The notes below the pieces were generated by a model. It was not told where the DNA came from. It did not search any database and saw only the letters and a program-made list of their open reading frames with translations. Made by a program: the position numbers and the translations under genes. A DNA stretch of 64,000 nt from Ideonella sp. (GTDB taxonomy: Bacteria; Pseudomonadota; Gammaproteobacteria; Burkholderiales; Burkholderiaceae_C), in assembly GCF_016702655.1 (NCBI RefSeq), contig NZ_JADJDO010000040.1, positions 124,001 through 188,000 on the forward strand, read 5' to 3'. Shown piece by piece: positions 35,845 through 43,206 of this stretch (positions are counted from its first letter, which is position 1; each line of letters starts with the position of its first letter).

Positions 35845-37668
35845 TCAGGCCGAAGCGAGGGGCGGCAGGCCGATGTTGGCGACAAATGACCGCTGGAAGT
35901 CGCTGCGCGTGCTGAGCTCGAGCGGGCGGCAAGCTTGGGCGAGCTCGGCAGCTTGGCGGCGCGCCGCGCGCGACGCGAGCATCAACCGCACGCCCTGCCC
36001 GGCGGCGTTGCCGACCTGCGCGTAACGCGCGATCGGCAAGGGTGGCAGCATGCCGATGGCGATCGCGCTGCCGATGTCGATGTAGGCGCCGAACGAGCCG
36101 GCGATCAGAAAGCGCTCGATCGACGCGGCGTCGATGCCGGCCTCGTCGAGCAGCAGGTCGAGCGCGGTGCGGATCGCCGCCTTGGCCAGTTGCACCGCGC
36201 GCACGTCGGCCTGCGTGAAGACGACGCCCGGGGCGAGCTGCGCAGCGCGCTTGCCTTCATGCGGGACGATCGCCGGGTGGGCATGCGCGAGCCGGCCCCT
36301 GGCGTCGACGAGGCCGGCGCGGTGCATCGTGGCCAGCGCGTCGAGCACGCCCGATCCGCACAGGCCGACCGCCGGCTCGTCACCGATGGTCCGCACGACC
36401 AGGCGCCCTTGATCGTCGAGCGTGACGCGCTCGATCGCACCGTCGGCGGCGCGCATGCCGCAGCCGATGTGACCCCCCTCGAGCGCCGGTCCGGACGGGC
36501 TCGACGCACTGCGGATGACGCCGTCGTGGATGAGCGAGATCTCGGTGTTGGTACCGATGTCCATCACGACGCTGGTGCGCCGCGAACGCCACTCGCTCTC
36601 GGTGGCCAGCAGCGCAGTCACGTGATCGCCGCCGATGAAGCCGCCGATGTTCGGTACGACATGCACCCAGGAGCCGGCGGCAACCGCGATTCCGAGGTCG
36701 GGCGCCTTCGCATCGATGCCCTCGCGCGCCGCGGCGACGAAAGGTGAGCGGCCGAGCTGGCGCACCGGCAGGCCGAGCAGCAGGTGGTGCATCGCGGTAT
36801 TGCCGCAGATCACGACGTCGACGATGTCGGTGCAGCGCGCGCCGACCGCGTGCGTCAGATCGTGCGCGAGGGCGTTGATCGCAATCCGCGCGGCGTCGCG
36901 CAGCTCGGCCGCCTGCGCATCGCCCTGGATTGCGTGGTTGAGACGGCTGATCAGGTCTGCGCCCCACGTGGCTTGCGGGTTCTCGATGCCCAGCCCCGCC
37001 ACGCGCACGCCGCTGTCGAGGTCGAGCAGGAAGCCGGCGACGTTGGTCGTGCCCAGGTCGATCGCCAGCCCCAACGCCGGTCGCCCGCGTGCGGTGACGT
37101 CCACGACTTCGTCGCCGCGCAGCCGCACGCGCAACGCCCACTGTTGCTCGCGCAACATGCGCGGCAGCGCGCGCAGCGTCGTCAGGTCGAACACGGCATG
37201 CGGCAGCGCGAGTGCGCGCCGCACGCGCTCGGCGTCGCTGAGCGGATCGGCGAGCGTCGGAGGCGCCAGCGCGAGGTCGCGGCTCGTCACGGCCGGATCG
37301 TTGGGCAGCCTCTCGTCGTCGGCTCCGGTATCGATCTCGGCGCGGGCGACGGGTGCCAGCGAACGCGGCGCGATCTCGAGGCTGACGTCGCCGCGCGGAC
37401 GCACCTGGCAGGCGCGCATCCAGCGCTTGCCGCCGTAGCGTTCGTCGGACGCATCGCCGACTTGTGCGCCAATGCGCTCGACCGCGCCCGAGCTGACCTG
37501 CACGATGCAACTGCCGCAGGTGCCACGGCCGCCACAGGCGCCGACGATGCGCACGCCGTGTCGCCGCGCGCTCTGGAACACACTCTCGTCGGCCCGGGCC
37601 GGGATGCGCCGGTCGAGCTGCGGGAAGTGCAAGCTCGTCCCCGCGGCATTCGCATCGTCCCTGCTCAT
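35845..37668 (-). CDS. RACE-type corrinoid-protein reductive activator
   Basis: A 607-residue protein with the architecture of RamA and related activators of corrinoid methyltransferases. An N-terminal [2Fe-2S] domain has cysteines 45, 51 and 54 (CGGRGTCGSC) and a fourth near residue 87 (MRACQ). After a linker, an ASKHA-fold domain (DUF4445) shows LAIDLGTTNVAGF near residue 199 and VVMDIGTNTEISL near residue 370. These enzymes use ATP to return oxidised Co(II) corrinoid to Co(I). It is the last gene of the corrinoid section, 21 bases after the MetH-activation-domain gene. Confidence 0.93.
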   Translation of the reverse strand: MSRDDANAAGTSLHFPQLDRRIPARADESVFQSARRHGVRIVGACGGRGTCGSCIVQVSSGAVERIGAQVGDASDERYGGKRWMRACQVRPRGDVSLEIAPRSLAPVARAEIDTGADDERLPNDPAVTSRDLALAPPTLADPLSDAERVRRALALPHAVFDLTTLRALPRMLREQQWALRVRLRGDEVVDVTARGRPALGLAIDLGTTNVAGFLLDLDSGVRVAGLGIENPQATWGADLISRLNHAIQGDAQAAELRDAARIAINALAHDLTHAVGARCTDIVDVVICGNTAMHHLLLGLPVRQLGRSPFVAAAREGIDAKAPDLGIAVAAGSWVHVVPNIGGFIGGDHVTALLATESEWRSRRTSVVMDIGTNTEISLIHDGVIRSASSPSGPALEGGHIGCGMRAADGAIERVTLDDQGRLVVRTIGDEPAVGLCGSGVLDALATMHRAGLVDARGRLAHAHPAIVPHEGKRAAQLAPGVVFTQADVRAVQLAKAAIRTALDLLLDEAGIDAASIERFLIAGSFGAYIDIGSAIAIGMLPPLPIARYAQVGNAAGQGVRLMLASRAARRQAAELAQACRPLELSTRSDFQRSFVANIGLPPLASA

Positions 37669-37689
37669 CGGCGGCTCGTGTGTACTCTC

Positions 37690-38412
37690 TCAGCCCGCCC
37701 CGGCATCGGCCTTGTGCGAAACCGCAGACTGCCCGGCCGCGACGCGCGCAACGGCGCGACAGGTCGCGCGCCTGGGACATTCGTCGCAGCGCGACCACTG
37801 CGCCGGCGGCAACCCGATGCCCACGCCAAGCACCATCGAGGTCGACTTGTGCGGGTGCATCAGCAGCCCGGCGCCCACCGTGACGCCAATCGTTTCCGCC
37901 TGCGCCAGGCGCAGTACGGCCGGCTGCGCCTCGAGCGCGAGGCCCGGGTCCCCGGCGCGCAACTCGCCGGCCATCGTCAGCCCGCGCCGTGTGACGTCGG
38001 CGTGTATCCGGTCCTGCGCTCGCCGCGAGACCGCGAACAGCAGTTCGTTGGCAAGTTCGTCGATCGCCATCGCGAGCGACGCGCGGCGTTCGACGAACAA
38101 CGCACGCACACGCTGCTCGACGCGCGGGCCGAGCGTGCAGACCGCGCACGCCAACGCTGTGAGCTGGCCCGATGGCGGCAGCAGCCTCGGCGCATGCAGT
38201 GTTTCGCGACCGACCTGCAAGGTCGCCGAGGCGGGCGCGTCCAGCGCCACGATGCAATAGCAATACGCCGGGTCCAGCAGCGCCTCGTCGCGCACCAGCT
38301 GCAGTGCGTTGGCGCGCAGCCGCTGACGCGCCGAAGACGGTCGCCGCGCACCACGCAGCGCCGGGGCCTCGGCAGCCTCGCGCAGCACATCGAATCCGCG
38401 AGCCACTCGCAT
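37690..38412 (-). CDS. Stand-alone MetH activation-domain-like protein
   Basis: A 240-residue protein resembling the vitamin B12-dependent methionine synthase activation domain, with GLLMHPHKSTSMVLGVG near residue 185 corresponding to the MxPxKS cofactor-contact region of MetH. A short cysteine motif CDECPRRATC near the C-terminus could bind a metal or iron-sulfur cluster and is not part of MetH. No methionine synthase domains accompany it. Such proteins occur with corrinoid methyltransferases, where they may bind the corrinoid protein during reactivation or act in methyl transfer. It lies 14 bases after the second UroD-family gene. Confidence 0.82.
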   Translation of the reverse strand: MRVARGFDVLREAAEAPALRGARRPSSARQRLRANALQLVRDEALLDPAYCYCIVALDAPASATLQVGRETLHAPRLLPPSGQLTALACAVCTLGPRVEQRVRALFVERRASLAMAIDELANELLFAVSRRAQDRIHADVTRRGLTMAGELRAGDPGLALEAQPAVLRLAQAETIGVTVGAGLLMHPHKSTSMVLGVGIGLPPAQWSRCDECPRRATCRAVARVAAGQSAVSHKADAGAG

Positions 38413-38426
38413 GGCGTGCCGGCCGC

Positions 38427-39686
38427 TCAGCCCGCGTACTTGCGCGCCGCACCGAACATGGCGCGCACGTTGTCGACCGGTGCTTCGTCGGGGACGCTGA
38501 ACGCCGTGTCGAGGATCAGGCAGCCGCCGCGGTTCCAGATCGATTCGACCAGGCGCTTGACTGCGGCGTCGACCTCGTCGGGCGTGCCGGTGGTCATCAT
38601 CGACGGCGAAAGGTTGCCGCGCAGCGCGACCGTGTCGCCGAGCACTTCGTAGGCCTTGACGATGTCGGTGCGCTCGAACCAGTAGATGCACTTGCCGGGC
38701 GGAATGTCCTTGATGATCTCGAGCCGCTTGGTGCAGTCGGATTCCCATAGCGGCATCGGCACCAGGCCCGCGTCGATCAGCTCGATCATCATCTGGCGGA
38801 ACGACGGCCACCAGAACTCGCGGAACTGGCGCTCCGACATGAAGGCATCCGGTGCCCAGTGGATCGGGATGAAGACGATCGGGTTGCCCGACGCCTTCGC
38901 GTTCGCGATCGTGATGCGCACCAGGTTCTCGCGCATCACGTCGACCGCGCGGTGCAGCAATTCCTTGTGACGGAACAGGTCCTTCATCATCCCGGTCGCG
39001 CCGCGGAAGTAATCGGCCAGCACGTCGTACGGTGCGCCCGATGCGCTGCCGTGGATCTGCGGGAAGCCGAGTGCCGCGAGGCGCTGGCTCGAGCGGCCGG
39101 CACGCAGCGCGAACTCGTCGACCACCTCGGCGGCTTCGATCACGCGCTGCAGCGCCTCCCGCAGCGGCGCTCTGGCGAAAGGCCGCACCGCGGTCATCGC
39201 GCGGAAGTAGAAGGAACCCGCGAAGTGCGGGAACTGTTCGAAGCCCTCGAACGCGCCGAAGATCCGGGGCAGGTAGGTGCGCAGATAGAAGCCGGTCGGG
39301 TCGCGGATGAACTCGGCCAGTTCCTCGGCTTTCACGTACTCGCGGTCGAGGTACTGGTAGGGCTGGTCATCGCCGACGCCGTGTCCGGGCCATTGCAGTT
39401 GCTTGTAGTCGAGCGCCTCGAGGATCCGGCCCGACGCCGACCCGGCGAAAAGCGTCGATACCGCGTCGGGTTCGAATTCGAGCACGACGCGCTCGACGAT
39501 GGCGTCGACCTTGTCGTAGTCGAACATCAGCTCCTTCTTCGTGATGCCGCCGTACTTTGCGAGCCAGAAGGTCGCGTACAGCGCGACCGGCATCCGGTCG
39601 GGCCGGCGCAGCGCGACGCAATCCATGACGCGCTGCCAGCGCGCGTCGTACGCGGTGCGGGCGTTGGCATCGGCTTCCACTGTCAT
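38427..39686 (-). CDS. UroD-family corrinoid methyltransferase (second copy)
   Basis: A 419-residue protein of the uroporphyrinogen decarboxylase superfamily, the fold used by MtaA, MtbA, CmuA and the methoxyaromatic enzyme MtvB. It lacks the short N-terminus of true HemE and is longer. The second half has HWAPDAFMSERQFREFWWPS and LWESDCTKRLEI, where Asp, Cys and His may hold the zinc that activates the methyl acceptor or donor. It is a paralogue of the upstream gene with the same length; the C-terminal halves are almost identical and the middle parts differ. The 67-bp gap between the two has no gene. Confidence 0.9.
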   Translation of the reverse strand: MTVEADANARTAYDARWQRVMDCVALRRPDRMPVALYATFWLAKYGGITKKELMFDYDKVDAIVERVVLEFEPDAVSTLFAGSASGRILEALDYKQLQWPGHGVGDDQPYQYLDREYVKAEELAEFIRDPTGFYLRTYLPRIFGAFEGFEQFPHFAGSFYFRAMTAVRPFARAPLREALQRVIEAAEVVDEFALRAGRSSQRLAALGFPQIHGSASGAPYDVLADYFRGATGMMKDLFRHKELLHRAVDVMRENLVRITIANAKASGNPIVFIPIHWAPDAFMSERQFREFWWPSFRQMMIELIDAGLVPMPLWESDCTKRLEIIKDIPPGKCIYWFERTDIVKAYEVLGDTVALRGNLSPSMMTTGTPDEVDAAVKRLVESIWNRGGCLILDTAFSVPDEAPVDNVRAMFGAARKYAG

Positions 39687-39753
39687 CGACTTGTCTCCCG
39701 TGTCGTGGTGCGGCCGGTTGCGACGCTACGCGCGCCGCCGCCCCGGAGCGCGT

Positions 39754-41013
39754 TCAGCCCGCGTACTTGCGCGCCGCGGCGAACATGGCACGCACATTGT
39801 GGACCGGCGTCTCGTCCGGGATGCCGAAGGCGGTGTCGAGTATCAGGCTGCCGCCCCGGTTCCAGACCCTGTCGACCAGGTGCTTGACGGCGGCGTCGAC
39901 ATCGTCGGGCGTGCCGGTGGTCATCATCGACGGCGAGAGGTTGCCGCGCAGCGCGACTGTATCGCCGAGCACCTCGAACGCCTTGACCATGTCGGTGCGC
40001 TCGAACCAGTAGATGCACTTGCCGGCCGGAACGTCCTTGATGATCTCCAGGCGCTTCGTGCAGTCCGACTCCCACAGCGGCATCGGAATCAGGCCCGCAT
40101 CGATCATCCCGATCATCATCTGGCGGAACGACGGCCACCAGAACTCGCGGAACTGACGCTCCGACATGAATGCGTCGGGCGCCCAGTGGATCGGGATGAA
40201 GACGATCGGGTGCTGCGCCGCCTTGGCCGACTCGATCGTCTGCGAGAGCAGGAATTTCGTCGCCTTGTCCAGCAGCTCGTGGAGCTTGTCCTTGTGCCGG
40301 TACATGTCCTTCATCATGCCGGTCGCGCCGCGGAAGTAGTCCGCGATCACGTCGTAGGGCGCGGCCGAGGTGCTGCCGTTGATCAGCGGGTAGCCGTGCG
40401 CCGTGGCGTGCTTCACGAACGAGACATGCGTCTGGAAGAAGCGTTCTGCCTCTTCGGCGGCCTTGACCAGCCGCTCGAACGACTGGCGCACTTCAGGCCT
40501 CGCGAACGGCCGGATGCCGTTGACGAGACGGAAGTAGTGCAGGCCCGGAAACGACGGCAACTGGTCGAAGCCCTCGAACGCGCCGGCGACGCGCGGCAGA
40601 TACTTGCGCAAGTAGTAGCCGGTGGGGTCGAACGAGAACTCGTCGTACTCCTCGGGCCGCATGTACTCACGGTCGAGGTACTGGTACGGCTTGTCGTCGG
40701 CCACACCATGGCCAGGCCACTGCACCTGCTTGAAGTCGAGCGCTTCGAGTGAGCGGCCCATCGCGGTGATCAGCACCAGCGGGCCGGTGACATCCGGATC
40801 GAAGTCGAGCAGCACACGTTGGCAGACCTCGAGATTGCGCTCGTAATCGTGCATCAACTCGCGGTAGGTCAGACCACCGTATCTCGCGAGCCAGAACATG
40901 CCGTAGAGCACGACCGGCATGCGCGCCGGCTGCTTGAGCGCGACGCAATCGAGGATGCGCTGCCAGCGCTCGTCGTACGCCACCTTTGCGGTGGCCGGCT
41001 GCATGGCTGTCAC
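39754..41013 (-). CDS. UroD-family corrinoid methyltransferase (first copy)
   Basis: A 419-residue UroD-superfamily protein with the same motifs as its neighbour (HWAPDAFMSERQF, LWESDCTKRLEI, RGNLSPSMMTTGTPDDVDA). It overlaps the corrinoid protein gene by four bases, the arrangement expected of a methyltransferase and its cognate corrinoid protein. The segment around residues 60-200 differs from the second copy and probably forms the substrate pocket. Demethylation of a methoxy, methylamino or methylthio compound is the likely reaction. A true uroporphyrinogen decarboxylase is unlikely in this setting. Confidence 0.9.
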   Translation of the reverse strand: MTAMQPATAKVAYDERWQRILDCVALKQPARMPVVLYGMFWLARYGGLTYRELMHDYERNLEVCQRVLLDFDPDVTGPLVLITAMGRSLEALDFKQVQWPGHGVADDKPYQYLDREYMRPEEYDEFSFDPTGYYLRKYLPRVAGAFEGFDQLPSFPGLHYFRLVNGIRPFARPEVRQSFERLVKAAEEAERFFQTHVSFVKHATAHGYPLINGSTSAAPYDVIADYFRGATGMMKDMYRHKDKLHELLDKATKFLLSQTIESAKAAQHPIVFIPIHWAPDAFMSERQFREFWWPSFRQMMIGMIDAGLIPMPLWESDCTKRLEIIKDVPAGKCIYWFERTDMVKAFEVLGDTVALRGNLSPSMMTTGTPDDVDAAVKHLVDRVWNRGGSLILDTAFGIPDETPVHNVRAMFAAARKYAG

Positions 41014-41672
41014 GCAGCGACCCCCGCCCAGCCTTTGCAGAGATTCACCGCCTCGACGGCGTTGACGCCGAAGGCATCGGCTCCGGTATAGGCGCGCACC
41101 GTCTCGTCGATCTGGCCGCCGCCGATCATGATCTTGAGCCCACCGCGCTGGCCGGCGCCGTCGATCGCGGCGATCGTCTCCTTCATCGAGTCGAAGGCGA
41201 GCGTCAGGAAGCCCGACAGGCCGACCACGTCGGGCTGGTAGGCGCCGATCTCGTCGATGAAGGTCTGCACCGGCACGTCGATGCCGATGTCACGCACCTC
41301 GAAGCCGTTGATGTCGAGCATGAAGCAGACGATGTTCTTGCCGATGTCGTGCAGGTCGCCGTGCACGGTGCCGATCAGCACCTTGCCGAGCTTCCTGGCC
41401 TCTTCGCCAGGGGCGCTCTTGATGAGCGGCTTGGCGATCGCGCCGATCGTCTCGAGCATCTCGCCGGCGAGCACGAGCTCGGGCAGGAAGTACTCGCCCT
41501 CCTCGAAGCGCTTGCCGACGATGTCCATCGCGTTGCGGCACAGCTCGAGCACGCGCAGCGGGTCCTTGCCGTCCTCGAGCAGCATGCGCCTGGCGAGCGC
41601 GAGCGCATCGTCCTCGTTCATGTCGGCCAGCCACTCGACCAGTTGCTGCTCGTCGTCGGTCACGTCATTCAT
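41010..41672 (-). CDS. Corrinoid (B12-binding) methyltransferase subunit
   Basis: A 220-residue corrinoid protein of the MtaC/MtvC/MtbC type. Residues about 1-85 form the helical cap (MLLEDGKDPLRVLELC, FEEGEYFLPELVLAGEML), and the Rossmann B12 domain carries the base-off motif in GTVHGDLHDIGKN near residue 100, plus GLSGFLTLAF and IGGGQ. It carries the methyl group between the UroD-family enzyme and an acceptor. It is the first gene of the operon, behind a good sigma-70 promoter at 41732-41760. Confidence 0.95.
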   Translation of the reverse strand: MNDVTDDEQQLVEWLADMNEDDALALARRMLLEDGKDPLRVLELCRNAMDIVGKRFEEGEYFLPELVLAGEMLETIGAIAKPLIKSAPGEEARKLGKVLIGTVHGDLHDIGKNIVCFMLDINGFEVRDIGIDVPVQTFIDEIGAYQPDVVGLSGFLTLAFDSMKETIAAIDGAGQRGGLKIMIGGGQIDETVRAYTGADAFGVNAVEAVNLCKGWAGVAA

Positions 41673-41731
41673 GGGTTCGTCTCCACACAGTTTTCGCGGG
41701 CCGTTGCGCGAATGCGCGCCGCTTGGCAGGA

Positions 41732-41760
41732 ATACTAGTAGCGACCCAGTTGCAAGTCAA
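41732..41760 (-). promoter_or_regulatory. Sigma-70 promoter of the corrinoid operon
   Basis: On the minus strand TTGACT (41760-41755) and TAGTAT (41737-41732) are separated by 17 bases, 60 bases before the corrinoid protein ATG. An inverted repeat AGTTGCAA/TTGCAACT covers 41749-41778 and overlaps the -35, a good position for a repressor. Confidence 0.75.
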
Positions 41761-41778
41761 CTGCTTGGTATTGCAACT
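41749..41778. promoter_or_regulatory. Inverted repeat over the -35 element
   Basis: AGTTGCAA at 41749-41756 and TTGCAACT at 41771-41778 are exact inverted repeats with 14 bases between, flanking and overlapping the TTGACT hexamer. The 305-bp gap 41673-41977 holds these elements near its right half and a small hairpin at 41938-41954; I see no gene in it. Confidence 0.6.
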
Positions 41779-41937
41779 AAATAGTGGTTAACCCCTGTCC
41801 GCCGCGGGACTGCGGGTTCAAATGATCGACCTTGCGCGACGAAGGCATTCGTGTGTCGCCCGATCGACGCAGGCCATACGACCCGCAATGCGCATGCGGC
41901 AACAGGACGCCAGGGCAGTCAGGCTCCGCAGTGAGCT

Positions 41938-41954
41938 CGGCTCCAAACGAGCCG
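41938..41954. terminator. Hairpin after the 41978-43132 gene
   Basis: CGGCTC and GAGCCG pair around CAAAC, 24 bases past the stop of the minus-strand binding-protein gene. There is no T run, so it is a weak terminator candidate. Confidence 0.35.
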
Positions 41955-41977
41955 GCTCGCCGCCGTCAACCTTCGCT

Positions 41978-43132
41978 TCACTGCGCGGCGCGCCAGTTGC
42001 CGTCTTTGACCGTGAGCACGAATCGCGCCCTGCCGTCGTAGCCGAAGTGGTCCCTGGCGCTGTAGCGAAGCACGCCTTGTGGAACGACCACCTCGCCCAT
42101 GGTTTCGAGTGCCTCTCTCAAGGCCAGGCGAAACTCGCGCGTCCCTGGCTTTGCCTGCTTCAGTGCAATCGGGACCGCCTTGTCGAGCAAGAGTTTCGCA
42201 CCCCAGATGTTGGCGGCGAACTGGTTGTAGCTGCCGGCACCGTACTTCGCCTCGTACAGCTGGATGAAGTCGAGCGCGACCTTCTTCGATGGATGCGTGT
42301 CGGGCAACTGATCGGCCGCGACCGCCGGCCCGGAGAGCCCGATCGTCCCTTCCACGTCCTTGCCACCCATGCGAAGGAGGTCAGGGGCAACTGCGCTGTA
42401 GGTCTGAAACATGCGGCCCTTGTAGTTACGCTCCAACAGGGCCTTCTGGGGCATCACCGCGCCGCTGCCGGAAGCGACGATGAGCACTGCATCGGGGTTG
42501 GAGGCGACGACCTTGAGCGCCTGGGCTGTCACGCTGGTGTCGTTGCGCGCGAATCGTTCGGCCGCGCTGAGCTTGATGCCCGCGGCGCCAGCAAAGCGTG
42601 TCATCTCCTGCAGCCAGCTTTCGCCATAGGAATCTGAGTAGCCAATGAAGGCGAAGCTCTTGGTGCCCGTCTTCTTCATGTACTCGACAGTGCCCTCGGC
42701 CATCAGCGATATGCCCTGCGGCAGGCGGAACGTGAAGCTGTCCTTGCCGTCCGGCAGATTGATCGGCGCGGCCGCGAGTTGCACGGTTTCCGCCTCGCGG
42801 GCGATTTCGGCGATTGCAATCGCCGGCGGGCTGGCGGTCGAGCCGATGATCAGATCGACCTTGTCTTCACTGACGAAGCGACGCGCATTCTTCGCGGCGC
42901 TGGTGGAGTCGGTGGCGTCATCGAGCGCGACGAAGCGCAGCTTCTCGCCGGCGATCTGATCAGGGAACAGTGCCAAGGTGTTGCGCGGTGCGATCCCGAG
43001 CGCCGCTGCCGGACCGGTCTGGCTGAAGCTCACCCCGATCACGATGTCTGCTTGCGCCGCGCTGCTGGCGGCGAAGGCGAAGGCGAAGGCGAAGAGTGTG
43101 GCGAGCGCCGCGCGGGCTGGAAATCTGACCAT
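41978..43132 (-). CDS. HAAT-family ABC substrate-binding protein (orphan)
   Basis: A 384-residue periplasmic binding protein with a signal peptide ending SSAAQAD and ligand segment GVSFSQTGPAAALGIA. It resembles the orphan binding protein at 25929-27089. The signal core contains FAFAFAF encoded by four tandem copies of a six-base unit (about 43072-43096), so its length could vary by slippage without frameshift. It lies 74 bases downstream of the VanA-like Rieske gene and may deliver that enzyme's substrate through a transporter encoded elsewhere, perhaps the one at 31010-34512. Confidence 0.92.
   Translation of the reverse strand: MVRFPARAALATLFAFAFAFAASSAAQADIVIGVSFSQTGPAAALGIAPRNTLALFPDQIAGEKLRFVALDDATDSTSAAKNARRFVSEDKVDLIIGSTASPPAIAIAEIAREAETVQLAAAPINLPDGKDSFTFRLPQGISLMAEGTVEYMKKTGTKSFAFIGYSDSYGESWLQEMTRFAGAAGIKLSAAERFARNDTSVTAQALKVVASNPDAVLIVASGSGAVMPQKALLERNYKGRMFQTYSAVAPDLLRMGGKDVEGTIGLSGPAVAADQLPDTHPSKKVALDFIQLYEAKYGAGSYNQFAANIWGAKLLLDKAVPIALKQAKPGTREFRLALREALETMGEVVVPQGVLRYSARDHFGYDGRARFVLTVKDGNWRAAQ
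43072..43096 (-). repeat. Tandem hexanucleotide repeat in a signal peptide
   Basis: GGCGAA occurs four times in tandem on the plus strand (TTCGCC on the coding strand), encoding alternating Phe-Ala in the hydrophobic core of the signal peptide. Unit gain or loss would add or remove two residues. Confidence 0.7.
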
Positions 43133-43206
43133 GGTGTTGTCTCGATGAGCCAAGGGATGAAGGGGGTGCCGCCCGCAAGAGGCGGCGGCCGGCGGTTGCC
43201 AGTCCG

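Noticed and set aside
38427..41013. HemE (uroporphyrinogen decarboxylase) for heme synthesis
   Set aside because: Two tandem copies directly coupled to a corrinoid protein and RACE activator, with longer chains and different motifs, fit methyltransferases and not HemE.
41805..41840. tRNA-like T-arm sequence (GCGGGTTCAAAT) downstream of the corrinoid promoter
   Set aside because: No matching acceptor, D or anticodon arms are found around it; the likeness is by chance.
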